From NCBI RefSeq assembly GCF_040712315.1, contig NC_134023.1, forward strand, positions 66,562,757-66,626,756: a stretch of 64,000 nt of DNA. The letters run 5' to 3'. Under the pieces are notes generated by a model that was given only the letters and a program-made list of their open reading frames with translations, searched no databases and was not told the origin of the DNA. Source of the stretch: Castanea sativa (Eukaryota; Streptophyta; Magnoliopsida; Fagales; Fagaceae). Shown here piece by piece: positions 34,015 to 44,955 of the stretch. A program made the position numbers and the translations under genes. Positions within the stretch are counted from its first letter, which is position 1. Every line of letters starts with the position of its first letter.

Positions 34015-34440
34015 TTCAGCTAGGCAATAATGCTATCGCCCATGAAGCTACGTCAACATTTCATTCACATCGAAGCTGGGCCAACAGTTCATCTATATTG
34101 AAGTCGTGTCGTCATCCATCTTTGTCATGCAGTCGTGTCAACACTCCATTTGCACAGAAGCCATGCCAACGTTCATCTTTGCCATGAAGCTACGTCAACA
34201 TTTCATTCATATCGAAGCTGGGCCAACAATTCATCTATATTGAAGTCGTGCCATCATCCATCTTTGTCATGTAGTCGTGTCAACACTTCATTCACATCGA
34301 AGCTGTGCCGTCATTCATTTTTACCATGAAGCTACGTCAACACTTCATTTGTACAGAAGCTGTGCCGACATTCATTTTTGCCATAAAGCTACGTCAACAC
34401 TTCGTTCGCATCGAAGTTGTACTAATATTGAAGCTTGAAG
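34015..34440. repeat. Minisatellite, about 28-bp unit with a 142-bp higher-order period
   Basis: Units are variants of CATGAAGCTACGTCAACATT plus a TCATTCA/TCATCTT tail. The CATGAAGCTACGTCAAC variant recurs at 34041, 34183 and 34325, exactly 142 bp apart, i.e. five basic units per block. Other variants (GAAGCTGGGCCAAC, AGTCGTGTCAACAC) keep fixed places within each block. The array sits in the coding-free half of the gag-only element. Confidence 0.85.
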
Positions 34441-35149
34441 TTTCAAGTAGCTCCCATCAAGACTTTAAGGATGCAAAGAGATGCCAATAAAACCTTGAAG
34501 ATGTGAGAAGAATGCCGCCATGATTTTGACATTGCACGAACATGCCCTTAGAGGAGAGATGATGCGACATCAACTTCAGATGTTGGAGGAAGGTGACGTT
34601 GTCCAGATTTTAGAGATATGATGTGAAACAACACCACTCAGAAGGGAGATGATGTGGTTTAAATTTCAGAGTTGTGAAGTGGCACAACCTAGAAGAGAGA
34701 CAATATAGCCTAGACTTGAAAGGTACAAAAAAGATGCCCCCAGGAGATAAGTGATGCAGAGTATACTTCAGAGACGTGGGAATATGTCCACAAAAGATGA
34801 GCAATGTCATGCAGACTCCATTCCTTGCAACAGAGGTTGAAGATTTTATTTTACTCCACAACCGAGAATCAACTTATCATTATTTCAAGAAAAGCTAAGT
34901 AACACCAATTCTTTGCAGCTATCACTTTCTACCACAATGATCTTTGAACATCATATAGTGAGCAATTGATTGATCTTAAGCGACGCCTTGTCGATCAAAG
35001 GGTTCTTGAAAGCATGTTGACGACTTTTGGACAAACTCTTCAAACTAGACTGGCGGTCCTTTTTTTTTTATGTGACTAAACTTAGTGAGAAGACTAAGCT
35101 GCCTACGTACCCCGGAGAGGGATCAAGTCATTACGTAGTTCAACCAATT
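34441..35149. other. Diverged repeat-rich interior and 3' part of the element's leader-like region
   Basis: No gene. Loose repeats of an AGAGATGATG-type word continue to about 34860. Around 35096-35145 is CTGCCTACGTACCCCGG...GGGATCAAGTCA, a phrase that I associate with plant Ty3-gypsy internal regions. Confidence 0.4.
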
Positions 35150-35440
35150 TTTTTTTGATGATTTTTTTTTTCATGGTTTTGATGATCTTTTTTTTTTTTG
35201 GTTTTGGTGATTTTTTTTTTCTTTTGTTTTTTTTTTTTTTTTTGCTTTTTTTTTATTGTTTTTTGTTTTTTTGTTGTTGTTTCTTTTTACAAAAAGGGAG
35301 GGTTCACGTGTGTAATCCTCGCCCCACACCCCATGACATTTCATGGGTACCAATTGTGCAATAGTGGGTATCACCTCTAATCGAACCCGAGACCTGGCCT
35401 CAAGGGCGACATGGGCATCCAACCACTACGTCACACTCAC
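35150..35440 (-). mobile_element. tRNA-derived SINE-like insertion with long A tail
   Basis: Read on the minus strand it starts near 35440 with a tRNA-like head: box A GTAGTGGTTGG (35419-35429) and box B GGTTCGATTAG (35377-35387), about 32-42 bases apart as in RNA polymerase III promoters. A body of about 90 bases follows, then a long, impure A tail (35150-35290). This is the build of a short interspersed element. Target duplications could not be fixed in the T-rich flank. Confidence 0.55.
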
Positions 35441-35570
35441 AAATGGTGACATAGAGTGGGATTAATTTCTCCTTATTTGTGCACTTTCAAAAGTAATAGG
35501 AAAACATCATGTACCCTTGCAGTGCTGCAGTGGGTAGTTTATGCTCTTACCGAGGAGCAATTCCTGATTT

Positions 35571-37412
35571 TCAAGCATAGAAGCGTTTGAGAAACTCCCC
35601 ATTGATGGGGCCGATCCTTACACCCTCCTGATCAATCAACTTGTAAGCCTTATTGGTGTTTGCCCCCTGCCTGAGAGTTGGAAGTACATCACAAGCAATG
35701 GTCACATGGTTTGACCCAACAACTTCATCAAGGTTTAGATCAATCTTGTTTTCTTTGGCAAGCTTCATGATTTGTTCTTTGAAGACGAAGCATTTTTGAA
35801 TTGGGTGGCCAATGATGCGATGATATTTGCAGTAGTTAGGGTCATCAACATTCCCTATGTCTTTTGGTCGCTTGCATTCTGGCAATTCAACCAGCTTTAA
35901 TTGCAATAGTTGTTCTAAGATGTTTGGCACATCATCATCGGGGAACGGATATGATTTTTGCTCACGTTCCTTAAAGGTCAGACGATGCACTTCGTTCTTT
36001 TGCCATCCTTCAAGTTGTTTTTCATTTGCCTTTGCTTCTCTCCTTAGAACCTTAATTATGGTAGTGTTAACAGTTATTGGGTCTTTGAGATTGCCTTTTA
36101 CATTTTTTTCATTCATCTTTACTTCCTTTCTGCTTTCCTCAGGTATGGGAGGTTTTGTATTTTCATGGCAAGAGATACTCAATTCCATGTCGTGCGCACG
36201 AGTTGCCAATTCTTCGAATGTTCAGGGTTTTATCCCTTGCAGGATGTACAAAAGTCCCCAGTGCATGCCTTGGATGCACATTTCTACAGCAGATATTTCA
36301 GAAAGTCTATCCTTACAGTCTAAACTCAAAGAACGCCACCGACTGATGTAGTCAACAACGGGTTCTTCTTTCCACTGCTTAGTATTGGTAAGCTCCATCA
36401 TGCTTACTGTGCGGCACGTGCTGTAAAACCGGTTAAGGAACTCCCTTTCCAACTGATCCCAACTATCAATCGACTCAGGTTCCAAGTCTGTATACCAATC
36501 AAAGGCGCTCCCTTTCAGTGAACGAACAAACTGCTTTACAAAGAGGCCTCCTTGAGTCCCTGCGTTTTCACAAGTTTCTACAAAGTGAGCAATGTGTTGC
36601 TTAGGGTTTCCCTTGCCATCGAATTGCAAGAACTTGGGGGGTTGATACCCATTTGGCATTCTCATATTGTCAATACACTTCGTATAAGGTTTTGAATACA
36701 TGAGAGAATGTGTGGAAGAACCTCCATATTGTGCTCGTATGGTGTTCGTTATCATGTCCTGCAGTTGTTGTACAGATATCGAGGCCATTGAGGTGGAATG
36801 TCCTTGTTGAGAAGTGCCTTCACCTCCTTTTCCCTTATCACCCCTAGCATTTTCTCCCTTCAAGGTAAAGCCAGGAGGGTGCTCAAGGTCTGGATTTGAT
36901 TCACCTGAATCTTGGACTTCCAGTTTGTTCATCAGGGTTGCAATTTGGACATCCTTATCTTCAAGTGCTTTTGTGAGAAGGGTGACCCTTTGTTCCATTT
37001 CAGCCATCTTTTCTTCCATGGTAGAGGTGTTAGTCATCATGACTGACACAACTTCCACAGATGATGGAGAAGGAAGTGAATTGAAGTGAGCACGTGAAAT
37101 CTCATCTTTTGGGCTTCATTTGATGAGAGAGAAATCATGCGACCAACTTCTTGTGAAGGAAGAAGGGGATTTGCCCCCATGCTTGTGGTGTTCCAAGGTG
37201 GAGATGTCCTTGTTGATGACCTTATTTCTTTTAAGAGGGTCTAAGGAGATGATTGTCTGGACCTTGGCTTCCTTGGTTGATTGAGATTGAAGTTGATTGT
37301 GAGCTTTAGGTTGGCTACAATTGATTGCTCCAATGCAACTGTTGGTGGTAGCCGTACCAAGTTTAATTGAAGTAGCTATTGTTGAAGCTTGAATTTTCTT
37401 GCTAGAGGCCAT
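35571..37412 (-). pseudogene. Gag polyprotein of the gag-only Ty3-gypsy element
   Basis: Starts at the minus-strand ATG 37412 (MASSKKIQASTIATS) shortly after the primer site. A frameshift near 37090-37120 separates this leader from the main frame (37058-36222), which carries a coiled coil (MEEKMAEMEQRVTLL) and the gag domain (AFDWYTDLEPESIDSWDQL, then EFLNRFYSTCRTVSMMEL). One TGA at 36222-36224 interrupts it in the phrase GIKP*TFEELATRAHD; the frame then continues unchanged to a stop at 35571. The tail has a zinc-knuckle-like CKYHRIIGHPIQKC. The TGA is most simply an Arg CGA-to-TGA change. No aspartic protease follows. Family: Retrotrans_gag, by motif recognition. Confidence 0.8.
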
Positions 37413-37469
37413 TGAAGTTGGTAGCAAGATGATGAAGATTTTTTTTCTTTGAAGGAGAACGAGATGAGA

Positions 37470-37501
37470 GGCAGAGATGTCCCACCGGGCGTGCCAGAAT
37501 T
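37470..37501 (-). other. Primer binding site region of the gag-only element
   Basis: On the minus strand the bases next to the LTR read AATTCTGGCACGCCCGGTGG. TGGCACGCCCGGTGGGAC is where the tRNA primer should pair; I could not name the tRNA with confidence. Confidence 0.55.
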
Positions 37502-38442
37502 TGTAGACGACTAAATTTCTTAGTTCGAAATAAATCAAACAAGCAAAATAGTTCCACAAATATGAATTTGTATTGATAAATGTGTGGTACAATTCTCTGT
37601 AATTACAAAATAGTGATCCTCTGATTTGATCCCCTTGAAAGATTTATTGATTGTAATTGTGGTAATGTGATTTTGATTTGAACATAAGATATTCTTCAAT
37701 TTAGCTGAGGAATAGATCGAAGATCTTTGAAACGGAATTACAATGAATCTCTGGCTATGAGCTTGTTAGAAATTCTTCGTTCTTCGTGTTCTTCGTGTGT
37801 TCTTCGTGTTTGAAGGTTTATGGTGGAAATTCTTCAGGGCTTTGGAGGCTTGAATCCGTAGAGCTTCACCAATTTGTGGTTTGTTGAGGTTTCTAGAGGC
37901 TTTTGAGCTTGATTCCAGTGAACTTTGAGATCTGGACGAGTAGTTTGGATAATTTTGCTTCGAATGTTATTTGTATTCGAGGTTGAAGTTCTTGAAATTC
38001 TTGGAGGCTTTGAGGTTTGATCCTGGCAGAGCTTCTGGGTTTCTGAACTCAAGATATCTTCTTCCTTCTCTCTGTTCTGTGTCTGTCTCCGTTCTGTCCT
38101 GTCTGTGTGTCCTCCTAAATGTCTTGGGAAGGCTTCTATTTATAGGAGTTTAGGGGTAGGTGAGCGACACGTGGCGGAATTTGATTGGTGACACTTGTCA
38201 TAGCTTGATTGGTCCGCTTATGTCATCGCTTACACGTGCTGGATTGCTTGTGTCATCGCTTACACATGCTGATGCAGTTTCATGCCTTTATTTCAATGAC
38301 ACTTGGCAAATTTCTATTGGAATCCGAATAGTAATGGAAAAACCTAGCAGCAATACGTGGCGCCTTGTAATTGGTTGTATTTTGTGGACTTGGTAGTATG
38401 ATGTGTCAGCTTGTGATAGGTCGGGAATTTTCCCTCTCTACA
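37502..38442 (-). repeat. 5' LTR of the gag-only element
   Basis: 941 bp, partner of 29403-30373, followed on the plus side by the target duplication ATAGT. Confidence 0.92.
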
Positions 38443-38447
38443 ATAGT

Positions 38448-39296
38448 ACTTAGATATTTTTCCTTAAATTCTCTTTTTAAAATTCTGTCATGTGAATTTT
38501 TTCTCATAAGGTGAAAGTATATTTTTTAATTAAGTAGTCACATGATTGAATTTTAAGAGGGGAAGCTAAAGAACAGAACTTAAGATATTATACCTAAGTT
38601 TTGTCCATAAACTATATTAGAAAAATTTTAACACCACTTTCATAAGAAAAATAAAAAATAAAAAGTTGTCAAGAATATTAATTATTTTATCATTTTTTCC
38701 ATAAAATATTTTAAAAAGTTTTTAAACTAGTGCCCTTAGGATATTCATTAATTTTAACATGATTTTATTCATTCTTTGTATTTTATTATTATTAATTTTT
38801 GTTTAAGTTCTTTTAGCTTAAAATGTTTTTAAATTAGTCCATTTATCTAATTTCGACACACCTCCTTTATAGTTTTAGTATTTTTCCCTTTTAAAAAAAT
38901 CAAAATGATACCGTTGTGGTGGAGCTAATAATATTTGATTAGACAAATTAACTATATTGGAAACTAATGGAATTTTTTTTTTTTTTTTTTTTGAGAAGCA
39001 AATAAGTCCATATTAATAAGCTAAAGCAGAAAAATCAGACAAGAAAATATCCTCTGTTTAGATAACTTTTGAAACTTCAGGGTGTAAAATTTAAACACTC
39101 TTAAACTCTAAGGGTGTAATTTGAAATTTACCCAAAAAAAACTCTAGATTCTAACTCTAGAAAATCTAGATGGTATATGAATTAAGAACCTATGATCTAC
39201 AAACACAGATACGGATACGGATACGGATACAAATATAGGTACAGATACTGACAAGAGCAATTTCTGAAAAATTATAATTTGATACGGCAAACAGAA
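38448..39296. other. Intergenic AT-rich DNA with a fold-back remnant
   Basis: No gene. A T-run lies at about 38970-38991. At 39065-39130 the sequence GGGTGTAAAATTTAAACACT...GGGTGTAATTTGAAATTTACCC is a fragment of the same family as the fold-back element at 53113-53507. A (GGATAC)n run lies at 39205-39235. Confidence 0.5.
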
Positions 39297-39732
39297 CACT
39301 GTTACGACATAGATATAATTAATACGGGTACAACACCCCAAATAAAGTGTTCTTGCATCCTAAATATGAACTGGGAACTATGAAGTAGAAGAAGTGAGTT
39401 CCATACTTCCAGTGTTTCAGTTCCATGGCAGAGATACAAGAAAAAGACCCATCTAGAACTAAAATATTCCCATCTCTTTCTTATCTTCATCATCGGGACA
39501 AAAATTCAAACACAACATAGCCGTATCAGTATGTATCTGACACCAACTCCGTGTAATAAAAAAACACCATAATACGTACGTGCCCATTCCTCATCCATTG
39601 CATGGCTTCCATGTGGTGCATCATGCATGATCATTATCCTCATCTTTAAACCCCATACCCATATTCTTCCACATGTCATCTTCTTCCATTGACACCTACT
39701 CTAGGTGATTGACACGTGGCATGATGTAATTA
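39297..39732. repeat. Third copy of the CESA-upstream segment
   Basis: Closely matches 19592-20013, including GTGAG(T)TCC at 39394 and the tail with TACGTACGTGCCCATTCC and TCTTCCACATGTCATC. It ends about 140 bases before the start codon of the gene at 39872, so both host genes in the window have this segment at the same relative place. Confidence 0.75.
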
Positions 39733-39871
39733 TTAGTATCTCACCCCTTTTTAAGGGTACCTCTTAGTCCAAGCAGATTGGTACCAATTATCTGAGTAAA
39801 AAAAAAAAAAGGAGAAGCAAAAGAACGAAGGAATTCAGTTTGTTTCCATTGGGTTTTTGCTATATTTGCTA

Positions 39872-41989
39872 ATGGCGGTCGTCGAGGAACCCATTCTTTC
39901 TAGGCTTGATCGTCTGGACAACATAGTAAGTCTCTCTTACTACATAATTAGATTCAATTTTTTTAGGTAAATTCAGATTCAATTTTGAGTTTGGCTTGGT
40001 AGAGTGCAGTGCACTAGATTTGCTGAAATGATTACGTGATCATTATCTTGACGGATTCAATTTAACTATATAAACATTAGATCCAAGCTATGTAAGTTGA
40101 GATAATTATAAGCAATATTATACTACTTAATATATTTATAATTGAGACGGAGTATTAAACACAAGGTCATTGAGCTATAGAAAGAAATATAATCTTACAA
40201 ATCAAATATAATATGCAATATATCACATCATTTAATGTACACTATACATTATTAAAAAGAAAGAAAAAAAAAAACTTAGCTGAAAATGATTAATTAATAA
40301 TTTTTTTTCTCCATTTTAACTTAGAGGATTTTATTCTTTCTTTTGGAATGTATATGCGGTATGCCGGTATATATTGAATTCCCTTCTATGATAGAAAGCT
40401 TGCTCAATCTACTAAGCTTTATTGATTTTGGGAATTGGAGATACTTTGCTTGTGTTTAGAAAAGCTTGGTGATAGGCTTCATTAATTAGAAATGTTTTAA
40501 TTTCTTCTTTTTGACAAAAGAGTTACAGAGTCATAATCACCATTATGTTTTCTGAAAACTTGATATATATCATTGTGTAGGAAATCATTTTCTCTTTTGG
40601 AAAAGCTTGATAAAGACATTATACCTACTACCTAGAGATAAACCAAGATCAAGTCTAGGCCGTACTTATGGTGGTGAGAATGACATTAGCTTTAAAATTT
40701 GTCAAATGTTGCCCCAAATAACTTCGAGGTTTATATAGCTTGGTCCAAGTAAACTAAGAAACTTTTATCTCCTATTCAAAAAATATGAAAACTATGCTTC
40801 AATAAATAAATGATGAGAATCACTGTCCTAAATAATTACTGAATTGGTTCAAAAGCCACGCCTTGTTCCTTAATTAGGGTCAATTGATAAAAAAAATATT
40901 TGGTCATTACATCACTAATCAAATTGTAATCACCTCTATTATTTCTCTAATAATTAGTTTTTATTTTACCTAATTTTGATTACATCATACATAGAGTAAT
41001 TATTTTCATGTTTACTTGTATTATGCAACATAATAATGCCTCAAATATCAATAAGATACTAAAAAATATAAGTATTTTCAAGCTTCAATCCAATAAAACA
41101 ATTTTTCTCGAAATTGACTAACTCTCATATAAAAAGAGAGGGCAAGAAAGTAGTTCATAGTTTGACTAGATTAGCTGTTAATTACTCAAACTTACCTAGA
41201 CTGTGGTGTGTAAAAGGAGGATGTTCCTTCACAAGTTCGATCTGTAATTCTGGCCAATTTGGATGTTTTGTCTTAATAAAGTTTAATATCTTTTCTTCTT
41301 AAAAAAAAAACCCAACAAAAGAATTTTGCCTTGAATAAAAATACCCTTTTAGATATGAAAACAAATAACAGAAAATAGATGAATGGACCAAATTATTCCA
41401 TTGTTCAAATTGAATTAGACTTTATTTTTTTAATTGAAGGAAAAAAAATTGAAAGTTTATTTATTTATTTTATGTACAATTTTTGATAAGCACTTGTCAA
41501 TTACATGGCATCAGTTGAGGCATTTGGAGGAAATTAGAGGGTGTAACAGGTCCCCAAAGAGCTCTTGTGCATCCACAACATCAAGTGGGACCATCACAAG
41601 TGATAGACACATGTCATCCCTTGATTTTTCCCCAAGGAGCCTAGAGAAGCGCTGCCGTCCGATCAACCAAGTGAAGATTGAGGCTGAAGTGAAAGGAACA
41701 CTCATAGAGAGGCTTGATCGTGCAGAAGAACGTGTACTAAAGGTAAAGATATAAGATATAAAAATTACATGAACCATTTCTGAACGTTTGATCAATGATA
41801 TAAGGATAGGATGTATGTTAATCTGATGTGCCCAATGTATTGTATCAGCTGTGTTTGCAGTTGGAGGAGCAATTAGAGGCAGAGACAAAAATAAAGGAGA
41901 AAAATGAGAATGAAACCCACAAGAAGAAGGGACTAAAGCAATTTGTCCAACAATGTGTGAAGGGACAAGGATCAGCTAGAGCTCACTAA
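39872..41989 (+). CDS. Small charged protein of unknown function, three exons
   Basis: I do not recognise a domain. Exons: 39872-39925 (MAVVEEPILSRLDRLDNI), 41515-41742 (opens LRHLEEIRGC), 41849-41989. Both introns are GT-AG, all junctions are phase 0, and the sum is 140 residues. The middle has a Ser/Thr-rich stretch (SSCASTTSSGTITSD) and DFSPRSLEKRCRPI; then comes a likely coiled coil (EVKGTLIERLDRAEERVLKL, LEEQLEAETKIKEKNENE) and a basic end (KKKGLKQFVQQCVKGQG). No signal peptide or membrane helix. A degraded copy exists at 56579-57043, and its conserved exon edges support this model. The first intron is long (1.6 kb). Similar small proteins are annotated as uncharacterised in eudicots, as far as I recall. 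Confidence 0.75.
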
Positions 41990-42151
41990 ATAAGTAAATT
42001 GATAGGGTTTTTTTTTTTTTTTCCTTGAATTTCTCCCACTTTGGTTGAGAGTTTTGTATATATGGATGAAAATCTTGTGCCAAGTGTTTTAGGTGAAACA
42101 ATAAGTGAAAAAATAAAATAATAAAATACACTTGTTAAATTTTCCACATAT
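41990..42151. other. 3' flank of the 140-residue protein gene
   Basis: Likely 3' UTR with a T-run at 42009-42022 and A-rich AATAAAATAATAAAA words (about 42100-42126) that could serve for polyadenylation. Confidence 0.4.
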
Positions 42152-42160
42152 TAATAATAA

Positions 42161-42329
42161 GAGAGGTGCTACGTCCACAACATTTTTACAACAAATCATA
42201 GGTGGTTAGTTGTTATTGGTTCAAATTTGAACCTAACACTAAAATTACTTTTTTGCCCCAACAATAATAACCAGTAACATCCTACCACTTAGGATTTGTT
42301 GTAAAAATGTTGTGGACATATCATTTCTC
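42161..42329. mobile_element. Mutator-type MITE with 9-bp target duplication
   Basis: 169 bp. Inverted ends: left GAGAGGTGCTACGTCCACAA, right TTGTGGACATATCATTTCTC, with the arms continuing through ACATTTTTACAACAAATC and its inverse. Flanked by a perfect 9-bp TAATAATAA (42152-42160, 42330-42338). The related region at about 57180-57260 lacks it, so it is an empty site there. Confidence 0.8.
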
Positions 42330-42338
42330 TAATAATAA

Positions 42339-43143
42339 ACATATAGGTGAAGTTCCTTAGTTTATCTTTTATTATTTTTAACAAGCCATAAAAATGTTGG
42401 AAAAAGTTGTGTACGTTCATAATTGCTTCAATTATGTAAAATGTGGTGGAAAGTTGTAAACATATTCTATATATTTAAATTTCTATAGTCATATCTAAAT
42501 TCATTAGGAAATTATTCTCTCATATTCATTTAGAAGTCATGAAGTGCATTATGAAACGATGTATAATCATAATATTACCTCTTATATTAAATGAGATGCG
42601 GTAGATTGGCAAAAATATAGTCTCATATTAAATGAGATGTAATTTGTGGTCTTAGTTAATTTGAGGTGATAAGTCGTGGAAAATAACATTGTGTTATGTA
42701 AAATTATTTGTATGTTTATGTTTATGTTTTTTCTACATCTTTATTTTACCTAAAACTAGATTATTATTTGCACATAGAAAACATTCAACAGTAGGGGCCA
42801 TTTTGACTTTTGACTAAAGCGAAAAATAATAAGCATAATCATAATTTTTTTTTCTTAATTATCAAAGTGAAAATAACAAAATTTCTCTTTTAAGGACTGA
42901 AAATGTTTTTTTAATTATTATTTGTAACTAACAGTCACTTACAAAATTTAGTGCATCATAAAAAATACAGTATGAAGTGGTAATTATTTTTCAATATTTG
43001 CAGTGTATTTAATAGGATGATTACTCATCAAATTGTGTTATTTTACATAATAAATAAAAACTTAATCACTGCAACCAAAAAGAATTACTTCAAAATAAGT
43101 ATAAATAGACATTATGTCCTCTTAAATAATTGTAGCTCTTATT

Positions 43144-43201
<58 letters not shown>

Positions 43202-43441
43202 ATGTTTATGTTTTTTTTCTAAGTCTTTATCTTATGTAAAACATAAAACTAGGTTATAATCAGGCCATGTTTATGCGTGGAAAATTTTAAAAATAATGAA
43301 GTGTCATTTTTGACTTTCACACTACCTAAAAAATAATAGGTATAATCATAAATAAAATATTTTTAAATTATCAAAGTGAAAAATAACAAAATTTCTCTTA
43401 AAAAATTATCTCATATTTAACTTCATTCTGAAGTTACAAAA

Positions 43442-43480
<39 letters not shown>

Positions 43481-44657
43481 ATAAAGATGTGTTCATGACA
43501 TTATAAAATGAAAGAAGATGAGATGGTAGATTGACAAAAGTATTGACTCAGATAGGAAGAAACAAACCTCCGTTAGAGTAGAAGGATGCCATGCCCCCTG
43601 CCCCCTTTTAAAAAATATATAGGGCTGTATACATTTTTATCCGGAAAATTAAAAATTTCATCCAAAAACGTGTGCAATACTGCAGTGGATAGCAATAAAT
43701 ATTATTAACTAATAACATTTGTTTGTTGATTTATTTTATGAATTATTAGCTATTTTAAGAAAATAATTTATTAACATTAATGTTGTTGTAGCTTGTGGGG
43801 TATGTTGTTTGGTTTATTTTTTGGACTAAAATTTGAAACTATAGAGCTATAAAATATGGAAATAATGAAACTTTTATTTGAGTGATTGATGATGGGAAAA
43901 TTATCTATAATATTTAATTTATTTAAAGAGAAAAAATTACAAATAATTTGAAACTAATAATGCAGCATTGTCTCTAGTGTTGATGTCCCAATTTATGAAA
44001 ATTTTCAAACAAAATTCCAAAAAATTACCATTGATTAAATCAGTATCAATCCAAATTATGAAAATATGAGATTACATTGTTAATGAATGGTAATTTGATG
44101 TGATAAGTTGTAAAAAATAAAATTATTTTATGTAAAGCTACTGTTATGTTTATACGTAGTGTTATGTTTATATTCATGTTTTTTCTTCCTCTTCCTCTTT
44201 ATATAAAATAAGGTGATAACTTGTGAAAAAACTAATGATGGCTTTTAAGTAGCTCAATAATGAGTAAATAAACGTAACATATGCATATGATTCACGTATA
44301 TCCATAGTATTCAAATGAACTTGCATTTCCTGAATTGCTGTCAATTGTTCGAAGCTACACGTGTTTATGTCAGACTAAAAGTAAAATATGCATTTATTGT
44401 GGAAGAGTTAAAAGGTTTGTAAATTACAGCTTATTCAAAGATAAAACTTGATGAAAAGCAGTTGACTATTGACGTCATACACATATAAAAGAGAAGGTAT
44501 TAATGAATGAAAGAAACGTATGCTTATCAAACATGTTTATTGTTTAGTAATAAAAACAAAAGCTCCTAAAAATAATCATTGTTTTTGTTTATATATATAT
44601 AATCATTGTTAGTTTATATAAAACACTAAAATTACTATAAATTTTAAAATAAAAAAA
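42339..44657. other. AT-rich intergenic DNA with repeated blocks and microsatellites
   Basis: No gene. A block with TATGTTTATGTTTTTT...CTTTAT...CTAAAACTAG...TTTTGACTTT...AATAATAGG(C)ATAATCATAA...ATTATCAAAGTGAAAA(T)AACAAAATTTCTCTT occurs at about 42700-42900 and again at about 43195-43410, with a partial third at about 44140-44220. (TA)n tracts lie at 43148-43193 and 43451-43474. Confidence 0.55.
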
Positions 44658-44955
44658 GAGAAATTGCACTTTACCCACATGTGATTTGGCCCATTTTAAC
44701 AGTGTCCACCTGTAGTTTAAAAGTTACCACTTAACCCACTTGTGGTGGCCTCCGTTAGACCTCCGTTATCCACCTCTACCCTTTCCGTTAGAATATCTCA
44801 TTTACCATATAAGCCAAAATTGGAACTCAAATAGAACCCCAAAAAAAGAACAGGCTCTCTCCCTCCCTCTCCCTTAAAACCCCAAAAATCTCCAAACTCA
44901 TAATCCCTTTCTCTCTTTACTTTGATTGCCAAAATGAAATCCCCAAGCACTTGCA
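44658..44955 (+). repeat. Left terminal inverted repeat of the MULE
   Basis: Pairs with 52131-52431. Matches include CACTTAACCCACTTGTGGTG and the inner end TTTGATTGCCAAAATGAAAT. The ATG at 44934 corresponds to the start codon site of the GRF gene in the other arm. Confidence 0.85.

Larger units (their letters stand above)
29403..38442 (-). mobile_element. Gag-only LTR retrotransposon, Ty3-gypsy type
   Basis: 9,040 bp with LTRs at 29403-30373 and 37502-38442 (TGTAGACGA...CTCTCTACA in plus orientation) and a perfect 5-bp target duplication ATAGT (29398-29402 and 38443-38447). Primer site next to the right LTR and purine tract next to the left LTR show it is read on the minus strand. It encodes gag only; from 35.5 kb down to 30.4 kb no protease, reverse transcriptase, RNase H or integrase can be found. 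That half contains tandem repeats and a SINE. LTRs are nearly identical except for one extra 30-bp unit in the left LTR (three copies against two, about 30118-30207), so it is a young, non-autonomous copy. Confidence 0.92.

Noticed and set aside
34041..34440. Regularly spaced 28-bp repeats, considered as a CRISPR-like array
   Set aside because: Units are contiguous with no unique spacers, and the sequence is plant nuclear.
35377..35429. Possible functional tRNA gene
   Set aside because: Box A and box B are there, but no cloverleaf with paired acceptor ends could be drawn; an A tail follows, so a SINE is the better call.
43017..43259. Plus-strand frame with a Tyr-Ile repeat
   Set aside because: Translation of a (TA)n microsatellite.
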